Positions 34,857 to 45,729 of a DNA stretch of 64,000 nucleotides are shown one piece after another (position 1 is the first letter of the stretch; every line of letters begins with the position of its first letter). The DNA lies in assembly GCA_928212115.1 (NCBI GenBank), contig CAKMRJ010005634.1, forward strand, positions 126,023,542-126,087,541. The letters run 5' to 3'. The translations under genes were made by a program, and so were the position numbers. The notes beneath the pieces were generated by a model. That model saw only the letters and a program-made list of their open reading frames with translations, did no database searches and had not been told where the DNA came from. This DNA is from Lactuca virosa. Lineage: Eukaryota; Streptophyta; Magnoliopsida; Asterales; Asteraceae.

Positions 34857-34861
34857 CTGTC

Positions 34862-35653
34862 GGACTTTCGGTATGGTCCAAGATGAAGATGAGCATGGTA
34901 CTTAGAGTCCATGGCAGTTTGGATTTGAAGGGTACAAATCCGTATCAGTTAGTTGGTCTTAAGGTGTCGAAGACCTTGTTCAAGGTAGTGCCAGTTTAAG
35001 TCGCGGGACTCAAGTAGAAAGTGGATGTGATGGTCAACTCGAGGGTTGTAGCCTGAGGATGGGTGGTCGGTCGATAGATTGGGACGTCTTTCTCTAGGAC
35101 GGGTTTATGTTCTTCCAACCTCCCACATTGAGGGGGAGGCGGTAAAAGGATCGGACGTGTTTCGGTCGACAGATATAAGAAAGGGATGGTGTTCTCCACA
35201 TCTGTTTCTGTCGCGAGGGGGTATCGTTCGATTTGTGGTGAATCATTTATGTCCTTCAAAAAGGGAATGTTCGAGACTCGACTGTTCTTTTGATCGGTGG
35301 CCTAGGTAAGGACCATGTCACGATTCGGATTTGTGGTGAATCGCTTCTGTCTTCAACAAGAGAATGTTCGAGACTCGACTGTTCTATTGATATGCTGAGT
35401 TTTTTCGGAGCTATTGATTGAGAATCTATAAAGGATTCTTGAAGATCCAAAGGAGGATAAGGTGGTGGATAAATTATTCCAATGCACGTTTTGGTTGTAC
35501 GTAGCTTTTTATCGTAAGGTGTCTCGTCAATCCAATGGTATTTTGATCGAATTCGTTAAGATTGAGGCGACAATGCTATTATTGTATTAATGGTTTGTTG
35601 TACTTTAAGCTTAAACACTTGGACGTCTTAAATCTATTTTTAGAAATAGTAAT

Positions 35654-35655
<2 letters not shown>
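34862..35655 (+). mobile_element. Element F internal region, resumed
   Basis: Directly continues the sequence broken at 4060. There are two copies of a segment with ATGTTCGAGACTCGACTGTTCT (35268 and 35364 areas) spaced about 95 bp apart. A purine-rich GAGGGGGAGGCGG near 35127 could be a polypurine tract, but no LTR follows. Right boundary uncertain; the AT repeat is taken as the limit. Confidence 0.5.

Positions 35656-35656
<1 letters not shown>

Positions 35657-35701
<45 letters not shown>
35657..35701. repeat. (TA)n microsatellite
   Basis: About 45 bp of uninterrupted TA dinucleotides. Confidence 0.98.
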
Positions 35702-35702
<1 letters not shown>

Positions 35703-37930
35703 GATAAGTTTATTACCCATTCACATCATCTATCCTAAAAAATAATAATGATTTTGCCGCATGTCCTCTCCAATATAACATGTCTTTTTGTTTTTTCTCA
35801 TTTTTCTTTATTTTTATTTGGCCGATTCTAGTTTTTTTTTCTTAATAATACAAAATTAATGTTGACTAAAATTTAAAGTTGACTAACTCTTTTTAATTAT
35901 TACTTATGTTTTAAAAGGAATATATTGAATTCAAACAAATCTCATCATAATTGTTATACAAAATTATTGTTCCTTTCTTTTTTAATCGGTTATATGTTTG
36001 ATCTATTAGATTTTTTTTCACACTAATATTTTATAACATTTCATTATTATACAATTTCAAATCAAAAGAATTCAATATACAGTAATATGCGATCACTATA
36101 TTTATGTATTGTTATCTTTTTCAAAATTGATTTTTAAAATTATATATAAATGCAATATCATTCTTATGTTATTCTTGATCACCGTATTCCAATTGTTATC
36201 ACAGATTCTTCAAAATTTAACTATGCATCATCACGTCGAATACACCATGGTCTTCGGTAGGTTGGCTAAACATTTTGGTTACATTCAATAATTTCTTTTG
36301 CACAACATGTGGTTATTGTTTATGTGTTCTTCTTTTGAATTAATCTTAACTTTTCATGCATTGGTCTAATTCTGATGTAAGTCAAATATTCTAAACTTGC
36401 TGATGTTGGAATGCATATAGGGTGTTCGATTAAATGCCTCAAAAAAATCCATTTGCATTATTTTGATTTAAAGACACTAACAGTAATTCCTCAGTTAATC
36501 TGAAAGAATAAAAAAATGATTTCATGTATCTTCTTTTTGTTAATTGTTTCTTGGACCATAACGGTTGTATCATGAGCTTAGGTCTTAATTCTGCTTGCCG
36601 CAAGAAGATTGAAAATACCCAAGAATCCATTATATAAATATCTAATGGCATAAGGTGTAATTATAAAATTTTGATTGTAAATGGCTATAACATATATGAA
36701 TTTTTTTATCCAGATCAACTTCCATGAACTAAGGCATGAAATCCATCATCATCAAACTTGTAACCAAGAGCTTATGCCAAATAAACCATGTATGATATTC
36801 AAATTAGACATAATCATAAATACACATGTAGTACTTGAAAAAGGTAGGAGTTATATCTATAATTCAACATTCTACTATCTTTTTACTTGAAAATGTCTTT
36901 AGAGTTTTCATTTATGAAATGTGAAGTTGTAATGTAATTACCTTTGACCAGCCATAGTTGTCTCGTGTTCTCTGTACAAGTCTAAGCACATACTGGTGAC
37001 TTCAAATTCATTTATGTTTAAGTGTGTCAACATGAATTCTAGATCAAAATTTCCATATATGTTATAGCCATTTACAATCAAAATTTTATAATTACACCTT
37101 ATGTCATTAGATATGTATATAATGGGTTCTTGGGTACCTTCACTGTTATTAGAAAACTGAAAAATCAATTTTCTGATGGAATTACCATTTTTACCCCTGC
37201 CATCTTACTACATGTTGTGCTATTTAAAAAAATCATTAATGGTGACCATTTTTTTTAGTTTACATCTTACTGGAAGCACTTCTATAAAACCACCATGCTC
37301 TTTTAGGTAACTAGAATATTAAACTATTTGTTGCATATAAACGTAATTTTTAAGAAACTAATACATCTTCACAGTGTGATACAAATGGTAATTCATGTGT
37401 ATTTTTAACTTTTTTTACATGCCTAGAAAATGGACTCTAAAATTTATACGACTTTAACTTATGCATATAACACTCCTTTTATCACGTATCTGATTTTTCA
37501 CTAACTATTTTCGTATGTTTGTAAATATTGGTTTGATGCTTTCATTTAATTATTAAACTGAATAAATGCCATCGAATGTATGTAACATGACAGTTTTACC
37601 CACTATTTTATATTTGATTAATATATTGAAGAAAATTACAGGGTTTGTTATTTTTTTAACTGTATCTGTTTGATTAATATATCAGATGCATGTAACATGA
37701 CAATTTTACCCTCTATTTTTAGATAAAAATAAGAAATTTGGTATTTTTTTACTGTTCTTATTGAGTTTGATGGCATTTTTACTTGTTTTTGTGTAATCCC
37801 TTAATGAAACTGCAATATAAAAAAATATTATGAAAATGTATAGTTTTCAGTAGAGTGTCTTTTCTGTCATGTTTTACACAAGTTATGAAAAAACTTTGTT
37901 ATTTTTTTACAGATTCATAGATCCCATCAA
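35702..37930. other. AT-rich intergenic stretch, no gene recognised
   Basis: Low-GC sequence with many short frames and no domain. It contains the 84-bp inverted repeat (listed separately). Upstream exons of the RPA-like pseudogene could lie here but could not be identified. Confidence 0.7.
36616..37136. repeat. 84-bp inverted repeat with 353-bp spacer
   Basis: Arms 36616-36699 and 37053-37136 are reverse complements with 3 mismatches in 84 bp. No TIR-type terminal motif or TSD was found at the outer ends. A transcript across it would fold into a long hairpin. Confidence 0.92.
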
Positions 37931-37964
37931 GATTAGCTGATCAGTGACTTGGCTCTCACACAAC

Positions 37965-38448
37965 ATGTCTACACCATTAAGGTCTGAATACTCTGTCTAT
38001 GGAAACAAACTTTCTGGAATACCCCTCAACAAATTCTCATATATGATATTGACGGATGAAAGGGTAGTTCTTAATTTTATGTTTTTTTATTTTAATTACA
38101 TTAAAATTTCCATATATGTAAGTTATTGTATGATTATTAAAACTGATTATTAATTAATATATTTACTTTTATTTAAAGGTATTAATATTGAATGCAATGT
38201 GGAAAAACAATTTGCATCACTATAAAGTAAATCTTTGGTAGATTATGGCAATTTCTACATTCATAAACTCACATTATGGTTAATCAAGATAGTATAAAGT
38301 TTGTTGAAGGTCCATACAAAATGTACTTCCGATATACCACAAAGGTAACTAAATGCACATATTTTTGTGGGGCAAAAACATCTTGTGCTTTTGCAGACTT
38401 CCAAACACTTGGTTATAACGTCATCCGACCTAAAATATTGTTTGGTTA
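37965..38448 (+). pseudogene. RPA70/DUF223-like OB-fold gene, 5' exons (broken)
   Basis: Exon 37965-38063 ends KLSGIPLNKFSYMILTDER. An intron with gtagtt and tttaaag ends follows (38064-38178). The next exon reads INIECNVEKQFASL, and VNQDSIKFVEGPYKMYFRYT follows at 38280-38344. A 52-bp GT-AG intron (38345-38396) leads to TSKHLVITSSDLKYCL. MILTDERG-NIE and F-EGPYKMYF fit the plant RPA1-like DUF223 OB fold found in replication protein A paralogues and Helitron-borne copies. At least two frameshifts or stops break it. The final intron holds solo LTR C; the gene resumes at 49.9 kb. Confidence 0.7.
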
Positions 38449-38484
38449 GTGCATTCCCTTAAACTCATTCTTAATTAATTAAAA

Positions 38485-38793
38485 TGTAATGTCCCAAAAA
38501 TTTCGATTTTTATATCAATAAAACCATTATCCAAAACAATATCATAAAACCATAGTGAAATCAGAGTGTATCAATAAACATTCAAGTATGATCAAAGTCA
38601 TATAAAATGCGGAACAATATGGTGTGTGCACTGCAATCATCTCGAGCTCTTTCCCTTCGAACCAGAAGTACCTGAAACATAAACTGAAAACCGTAAGCAC
38701 AAAGCTTAGGAAGTTTCCCAGAATACCACATACATATCAAACATATAATCAGTCCCGCCCGACATCGAGCCCCGCTCACAACAGATCTATTAG
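38485..38793 (-). mobile_element. Solo LTR C, left part
   Basis: Starts TGTAATGTCCC after the duplication taaaa (38480-38484). The matching end is at 49771. It contains the acceptor-like TTTATGTTTCAG|GTAC (intron end 38672, minus strand) and the TAAGC-loop-GCTTA hairpin (38694-38708). It is cut by element B. Confidence 0.88.
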
Positions 38794-40938
38794 TGAAAGA
38801 CCCACACTTTCATATTTGACAATTGTTACTCCGAAACTACGTGCATATTCATAAAAACAATATTTTATATTGATAAAGTGATTACAAACTACTGGATACA
38901 AACCAACTATTTCAAAGTGTTATATATTACATAACTTCTCAGGATTCTATAGTTTTATACATATGGGAGTACAAAATACAATAGTTTCAAACTATTCAAA
39001 AGTCTTCTATCAATAAAAAAAGGTTTAAACTATTCAAAAATCTTCTATCAGTATGTATAACTATACTGGATGCTTATCTCCTGCAATTTGTTAAACATTG
39101 AGAGGGTAAGCGGTGACGCTTAGTGAGTCCAATAATAGATACAGTATAACGTTATGCCATATATATACTTCAATATGGCAGAAGCAAAGAGGAATAAGGA
39201 ACAACAAAGGCATAATGCGAAAAGCTTTCCATATCAATCAATGAGACATAACAATTTCCATACTTGATATACAATCAATAAAGTTTCAGCACAAGCGGCA
39301 CAGAAAATACTCAGGAATATCATTTTGCTAGAATATTCAGGCTTTCAGCCTTATCTTAGCATACTGCCGAAGCCAAAGTGATGCCTATGTCATACACTTC
39401 ATGGTCAACGGTACATACCAATACCCAAGTGATGCCTATGTCATACACTTCGTGGTCAGAGGTATAGCCTTGCTATAAAAATAGCAGAAATAATAACACG
39501 AGATGATAACATGGAAAAGCACATAGCACATATAACACATAACATACAATTGTTCCTATATATTAAACTCGCCGTGAAATAATCGGGGGTTAAAATAGTA
39601 ATTTGGGCAGCACTTCGTTACTATAAATAGCTTTCTTCGTTGAAAACCGGGCCCTGCGAGGGTTGGGCTTCGAAACCGAAAAGATAAATTTTTCGGGCTT
39701 CTCGGGAAATTTCGGAGCGTGTTTCGGGCGTTGGAATTAATACCGGGGCTTCGGGGGAAGTCGGAATGTAAGAAATATAGGCTAAGGGGTGAAATTTGCC
39801 AATTTTCTAACATTTTCTCAGGAGGGTTCACAGCTACTATTTATAGTAGCGAGGTCCGGATCCGAAGCGAGGGGGAGAGGGCAGGTGGCTGTGAGGCTCG
39901 GAACACATGGCAGCATGGGCGAGGCTCGGATGCGAGATGGCTGAGTGCCAGCTTCGGATTGGTCCAGCACTTCATACACGGGGCGAAGTCAGAAGCGAGG
40001 CGCGTCGGAAGGTCATTGGACCACACCCTCGGTCAAATCAGCAAGCGAAACGCGTGTCGGGCACGGGGTATACATGCGAGGATCACGTGACCGGCTCCAA
40101 TCCATGCGAATTTCTCGAAAATTGCACTCAATCCTTCTAAAATCCATAACTTTCGCATACAGGCTCCGTTTTTTACGTTCTTTATATGCACGCGTAGGGA
40201 AAATTATGCTCTACGACTTTCGTTTAGAGTTCGTCGGCTAATTTTGACTTTATTTTTAATATTATTATTTTTAACAGACCGGGACAGGAAAAATCCGTTA
40301 AAAATTCATAACTTCTTCATCTGACGTCCGTTTTCGTCAGACTTTTTACCGTTGTACTACTATTGACGAGACCTTCGATTCTCGTTTAGGTTGTGTCGGC
40401 TAAAAATCACTCGATCTAAAATTCGAGTTTTTAGTTGTCTACTGCTAAGCTGAAACTTAGAAAAATCATAACTTCCTCATACGAAGTCAGATTTTGGCGT
40501 TCTTTTTATCAAAATTCTCGGTTTAACGAATACTACGCTTTCATTTAGATCACTAAGGGTAAAAGGTAGTTTATCAAAAACTCACTTTTTACGTTATTTG
40601 GCGCCGTGCCGGTTTTGTCGCGGATCTTCGATTGGTCATAACTTCTTCGTTATAACTCGGATTTTGATGAGGTTTTCGCCTAAATGTTTCTATTCGAGAT
40701 TATCTACAACTTTCAATAATAAAATTTTACTTATTTCAACTTTTATATTTTCGTTAAATTTCAATATTTTAACTTTTAATTGGAATCTCATAAGACTTCC
40801 AATATTTTCCGAATGATTCTAAACATAGTTTTACTTCATTTCTAGTAAAAACTATCTGTTAGAACTCAATACTCAATATCACATAATATTTCATAATATT
40901 ATTTACTTAAAACACGATTTCAAAACATGTATGTTACA
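38794..40938 (-). mobile_element. Element B 3' LTR
   Basis: A 2145-bp LTR. The minus-strand TATA box CTATAAATAG lies near 39835-39846, with GCGAGGCTCGGA-type words upstream (39850-40020). The donor-like site has mutated to GGCGAGTTT (39572), while the acceptor-like AAATTGCAG|GAG remains (39081). Hairpin TAAGC-loop-GCTTA at 39107-39122. Repeated blocks of the form CATAACTTCTTC occur at 40140-40660. Confidence 0.92.
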
Positions 40939-40957
40939 AATACCTCCTCCTTTTGAG
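40939..40957 (-). other. Element B polypurine tract
   Basis: Minus strand AAAAGGAGGAGGTATT ends directly at the 3' LTR start TGTAAC. Confidence 0.85.
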
Positions 40958-40982
40958 AACTTCGTCCCCGAAATTACATCGA

Positions 40983-42354
40983 TTAAAATAAATGGGGATA
41001 TTTCGCTCTTATCTCATTCTTATTCTCCCAATTATAGTTCGGGCCTCGATGGTGTTTCCACTTGACAAGCACCAACTCTACTTCTTTATTACGTAGCTTA
41101 GTCGTTCTTTCGTTTACGATCTCTTCAGGCTCTTCTACATAAGTTAACTTATTATCCAGTTTCACCTCGGATAATGGAACTGTCTCATCATAGATGCTCA
41201 AGCATTTGCGCAGATAACTCACATGGAAGACATCATGAATACCTGCCAAATCTTCAGGCAATTCCAAGCGGTATGCTTGTTTACCAATCCTTTGGATGAT
41301 TTTGAAAGGACCAACAAATCCAGGACTTAGTTTTCCCTTCTTTCCAAATCGCATAAGACCTTTCCATGGGGATACCTTCAACATTAAGAAATCACCCACC
41401 TGGAATTCTATTGGTCGCCTCCTCTTTTCCGTATAGGACTTTTGTCGATCCTGGGCGGCTTTCATTCTTTCTCGTACAATTTGAATCTTGTCGGTGGTGT
41501 CTTGAATCATTTCAGGGCCTCCACGGATTTTCTGTCCTATTTCACGCCAACATAATGGAGTACGACATTTGCGACCATATAATGCTTCATATGGTGGCAT
41601 TTTGATTGAAGCGTGGTAACTGTTATTATACAAAAATTCGACAAGAGGTAAGTATTTATCCCAGTTACCACCGAACTCCAAGACACATGCACGAAGCATA
41701 TCTTCTACTGTTTGGATTGTTCTCTCCGTCTGACCATCTGTCTGGGGATGATAAGCTATGCTGAGAGCAACTCGAGATCCCAATTCACGTTGCATACTCG
41801 CCCAAAAGTGAGAAGTGAAGCGAGTATCACGATCGGAAATGATCTTTAGTGACACACCATGTCTTGCAACAATTTCATCCAAGTATACTTGTGCGTATTT
41901 ATCCATTGGAGCCGTTTCACGCATGGCAAGAAAATGAGCGCTTTTCGTCAGGCGGTCGACGATTAGCCAAATGCTATCATGCGTCTAGCAGTCTTTGGCA
42001 ATTTGGTAATAAAATCCATGGACAGTTCTTCCCATTTCCATACAGGAACACTAAGACTTTCTGGGGTTCCGTAAGGCTTTTGTGCTCTGTTTTGACTTGT
42101 AAGCATACTAAGCATTCCTGTACATATCTTCCAATGTCTCTCTTTAATCCAGGCCACCAATAATCAGCTCATACATCATAGTACATTTTACTTGTACCAG
42201 GATGTATTGACAGTTTAGACTTATGGGCTTCATCTAAAATCTTCTTTCTTAATCCACCAATCTTTGGAATCCATAGCCGATTCTTGATTACCTTCAATCC
42301 TTGGGGATCATCAAGTAAAACATCGGTATAATGTACCATCCCTTCTTTCTTCAC
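40983..42354 (-). pseudogene. Element B integrase with chromodomain-like tail
   Basis: The zinc domain starts at 42354-42169 (HKSKLSIHPGTSKMYYD). MDFITKLPKT appears near 42020 in a shifted frame. The long frame 40983-41924 holds SDRDTRFTSHFW (second Asp), QTDGQTERTIQTVED (Glu), the GPFKIIQRIGKQAYRLELP barrel and VKWKHHRGPNYNWENKNEI, a chromodomain-like end. Frameshifts at about 41960 and 42165 separate the pieces. It would insert the cDNA. Confidence 0.92.
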
Positions 42355-42381
42355 ATTTTCTGGCTTTAGGGCCTCTACTTG

Positions 42382-43806
42382 TCATTTCTCTAGTTCATCT
42401 AGAATATTGAACTTTATTGTGGTGTGAGTAATAGCATAACACATACTATTACGATAAACCTTTCTGCTAAGTGCATCGGCAACTACATTAGCCTTTCCAA
42501 GATGATATAGGATTTCACAGTCATAGTCTTTGATCAGCTCCATGGCTCGTTGTTGTCTCATATTCAGCGTTTGCTGACTGAATATATACTTGAGACTCTT
42601 GTGGTCGGTATACAATTGACATTTTGTACCAAAGAGGTAATGTCTCCAAAGTTTTAGGGCAAATACCACTGCAGCGAGTTCGAGATCATGAGTGGGATAA
42701 TTCTTTTCATAATCTTTCAGTTGTCTTGAGGCATAGGCTATCACTTTACCACGTTGCATCAACACACAACCGAGTCCCAATCTTGAAGCATCGCTATATA
42801 CAGAGAAATCATCATCACCTTCTGGAAGTGATAAGATTGGAGCATGAGTCAAAAGATCTTTTAGAGTTGAGAAAGCTTTTTCTTGGGCTTCACCCCATTC
42901 GAACTTCACTTCCTTTCGTGTAAGACTCGTGAGAGGTACGGCTATACGAGAAAAGTCTTTAATAAATCTCCGGTAATATCCCGCGAGACCCAAGAAACTA
43001 CGAATTTCGGAAGCATTACGGGTCACTTCCCAATTTTGAATAGCTTCAATTTTAGTAGGATCTACGGATACACCGTCACCAGAAATAACATGGCCGAGAA
43101 ATTGAACTTGGCGAAGCCAAAATTCACATTTCAAGAATTTAGCATATAGTTTCTCCTTTCGAAGAAGTTCCAATACCGCACGAATATGAATGACATGATC
43201 AGCTTCAGACTTGGAATAGATTAGAATATCATCAATGAATACGATGACAGATTTATCGAGCATTGGGCGGCATACCCGATTCATCATATCCATGAATACA
43301 GCAGGAGCATTTGTTAAACCAAACGGCATAACAAGGAATTCATAATGCCCATATCGAGTACGAAAAGCAGTCTTCGGTACATCCGACTCGGGAACTTTCA
43401 ACTGATGATAGCCAGATCCTAAATCAATCTTTGAGAAATAGCTAACACCCTGAAGTTGATCAAATAAATCATCAATGCGAGGTAGTGGGTACTTGTTCTC
43501 GATAGTCACCTTATTCAACTCACGATAATCAATGCACATCCGCATCGATCCGTCCTTCTTCTTGACAAACAATACCGGAGCACCCCAGGGAGAGGTACTC
43601 GGTCGGATAAAGCCTTTGTCAAGTAATTCCTGCAGTTGGATCATCATTTCTTTCATCTCAACTGGCGCAAGACGATAAGGAGTCTTAGCAATCGGAGCAG
43701 CACCAGGCACAAGGTCAATTCGGAATTCTACTTGCCTGTCCGGAGGAAGCCCCATGCAATTCTTCGGGAAAAACATCTGGATATTCTTTAGCGATGGGAA
43801 CATCAT
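42382..43806 (-). pseudogene. Element B reverse transcriptase - RNase H
   Basis: A long open frame of 474 codons. RT begins with VEFRIDLVPGAAPIAK, then SPWGAPVLFVKKKDGS, YRELNKVTIENKYPLPR, YGHYEFLVMPFGLTNAP and catalytic VFIDDILIYS. The connection domain has LGLAGYYRRFI. RNase H has FSVYSDASRLGLG, THDLELAAVVFALK, YTDHKSLKYI and KANVVADALSR. The first codons belong to the wrong frame: a one-base shift near 43750 joins it to EYPDVFPEEL of the protease frame. It is the most complete gypsy RT of the window. Confidence 0.94.
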
Positions 43807-44930
43807 TCACCGTTTTCTTCTCCTCTTTTGAGACATCGACTGTGTAGGCCAGATAGATAGAACACCCTTTCGATATGAATTTACGAGCTTTGAGGAAAGA
43901 TATTATTTTTAAGGTTCTTTGTTCTCCGTAGACATAGATAGGATTCTCCCCTTCAATGGGAATACGTACTATCTTTTCATAGCACAAGAGTTCTGCGTGG
44001 TTCTTTGACAACCAATCCATGCCGAGAATAATGTCAAAGTTGGGCAAGGAGATAGGAATTAGATTAGCAAGAAAATTGTAGCCTTCAATTTCTATAACAC
44101 AATTCCTATAGACTTTATCGGCAAGTAATGATATACTTCCAGCAGTATCTACGTGAAATGGTTGCGCGAGTGCATAGCAAGCAATTTGAAAAGAATGCGC
44201 AAATTCATAAGACACAAAAGAATCTGAGGCACCAGAATCAAATAAGATGTGAGCAGGTCTAGAGTTAACAAGAAATGTACCTGTCACAACATTCGGGTCC
44301 TCACGTGCCTCTTCTGTGGTGATCTGGAATGCACGACCCTTAGCTTTTGGAACCTCCTCCTTTTTAGTTGGAGTACCCCTTGATTGTTGAACAGGAGCTT
44401 GACTTCTCGCCGGTTGTTGAACAGAAGCTTGACTCCCCGCCCTTTGACTAGTAAGAGTAGGGCAGAAATGCTTCATGTGGCCAGTAACACCACATGCAAA
44501 GCATGTAACACCTTTCATTGGACATACGAGCCTCTTGTGGCCTATTTCTCCACATCCATAACAGACCACAGATCCTTCCTCTATTCTGCATTCGCCCGAA
44601 TGATTCTTTCCACAATTTCGACAAGCTGGCGACTGAAGAGAAAAAGATTGTGACCTGCCACGGCCACGAAAAGCACTCTGAGATTGTACTTGCTTTGCTA
44701 GGTTCAGATCGAATGGATTAAAAGCTGGTGGAATAGAGGAAGCAGGAGCAGTCCTTTTAGTACGTTGATGTTTCGGAACACTAAGAGTGGCACCACGTAT
44801 CTCTAAGTCATGCTCACGCCTTCGAGCATACTCAACGGCTTTATCGAATGATAGAACCTCCCGATTAGCAACGAAATCGTGGATTTCGTGCCGTAGTCCC
44901 TCTATGAATAACTGAATTTTCTCGTCTTCA
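43715..44930 (-). pseudogene. Element B gag C-terminus, zinc knuckles and protease
   Basis: The frame includes a CRNCGKNHSGEC box, CYGCGEIGHKRLVC and CFACGVTGHMKHFC (CCHC knuckles), a Gln- and Ser-rich stretch (44384-44450), then VVTGTFLVNSRPAHILFDSGASDSFVS with protease D-S-G, and GMDWLSKNHAE. The VVTG-TFLV join is continuous, so the intron seen in element E is absent here. A frameshift at about 43750 separates it from RT, and another near 44950 from the gag N-terminus. Confidence 0.92.
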
Positions 44931-45530
44931 GTTGGGATATACTTTGTAGCAAACCTTGCTCTTTAAATTAAACTGAGTTTCATACTCATTCACAATCATT
45001 CCTCCCTGTTTAAGCTCGAGGAATTCTTTCTCCAATCTCCTCCTCATGTCTAGAGGACAATACTTCTCTAGCACATGAGTTTTGAACATTTCCCAGGATA
45101 AATTCTCCTGGTGAAACCCGTTGAGAGCTTCATAGGTTTCTTCCCACCAGACCAAGGCTTCTCCGATGAGCATTGCAGAAGTATAATTAGCCTTGTCTTC
45201 ATTATCCACATGAGAAATACGAAACACTTTCTCTGTGTTCTGGATCCAGGTAAGAACAACAATGGGATTAAGAACACCAGAAAACTCTGTAGCACCACTA
45301 CTCTTGAAATCTTTGAACGAGGGACGCTTCACCTCTCCTCTTGAGGATTCTCCAGTGGCTTTCTCTTTTCCTTTATCACCATTCTTTTTCTGTTCTTCGA
45401 GAGTCTGTCGAATAACACCGGTAAGTTTACTCAAAAGTCGCTCCTCACGAGGAGATACTGGAGTATTCACTTCCTCAGGTTGAGGACCTCCACCAACCTC
45501 AGGGGTATGGCTACTAACCTGTTCAGCCAT
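44928..45530 (-). pseudogene. Element B gag N-terminal capsid region
   Basis: ATG at 45530 gives MAEQVSSHTPEVGGG. The capsid core is FKSSGATEFSGVLNP, W.QNTEKVFRISHVD, ALVWWEETYEAL, YCPLDMRRRLEKEFLELKQG and MIVNEYETQFN. A frameshift after NLKSK diverts the end. The upstream leader (45531-45713) leads to the PBS. Confidence 0.92.
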
Positions 45531-45713
45531 TGCTCTGCAATATGGAGTAACTTTGTATTTTAGAACATTAGGGTTTATTATTACCTAATACTTTTACTTA
45601 AATATTTCCTATGGTTTGTATCCCTATACTTACAATGATTAAGTTCATATATAGAACTTCCAATAGTTTAAGTCTAAATACCAATCCGTGGAATTTAGTT
45701 CACTTAAACCACT

Positions 45714-45725
45714 GCTCTGACACCA
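45714..45725 (-). other. Element B primer binding site
   Basis: Minus strand TGGTGTCAGAGC, four bases inside the 5' LTR end; one base differs from the initiator tRNA-Met complement. Confidence 0.85.
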
Positions 45726-45729
45726 TGAT

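Larger units (their letters stand above)
4061..34861 (-). mobile_element. Ty3/gypsy element A, full insertion with other elements nested inside
   Basis: The element runs from TGTCACACCCC (4066) to GGGATGTTACA (34856), flanked by the identical 5-bp target duplication ctgtc at 4061-4065 and 34857-34861. On the minus strand the order is 5' LTR (34856-30424), gag, protease, RT-RNaseH, integrase, PPT, 3' LTR. The chromodomain-like tail GPEFT after integrase suggests a chromovirus lineage. A copia element sits in the 3' LTR and a foldback element in the 5' LTR. Every ORF is broken by stops or frameshifts, so it cannot move by itself. Confidence 0.93.

Noticed and set aside
35100..35150. Polypurine tract and 3' LTR of element F
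   Set aside because: A GAGGGGGAGGCGG tract is present but no LTR resembling 1935-3213 follows.
36109..36291. Short frame resembling a conserved peptide (LQNLTMHHHVEYT)
   Set aside because: No matching domain was recognised and neighbouring sequence is AT-rich and non-coding.
39719..40241. Overlapping Arg- and Gly-rich frames, repeated at 46645-47130
   Set aside because: They occur at the same place in both LTRs of element B and come from its GC-rich promoter words; no conserved domain.
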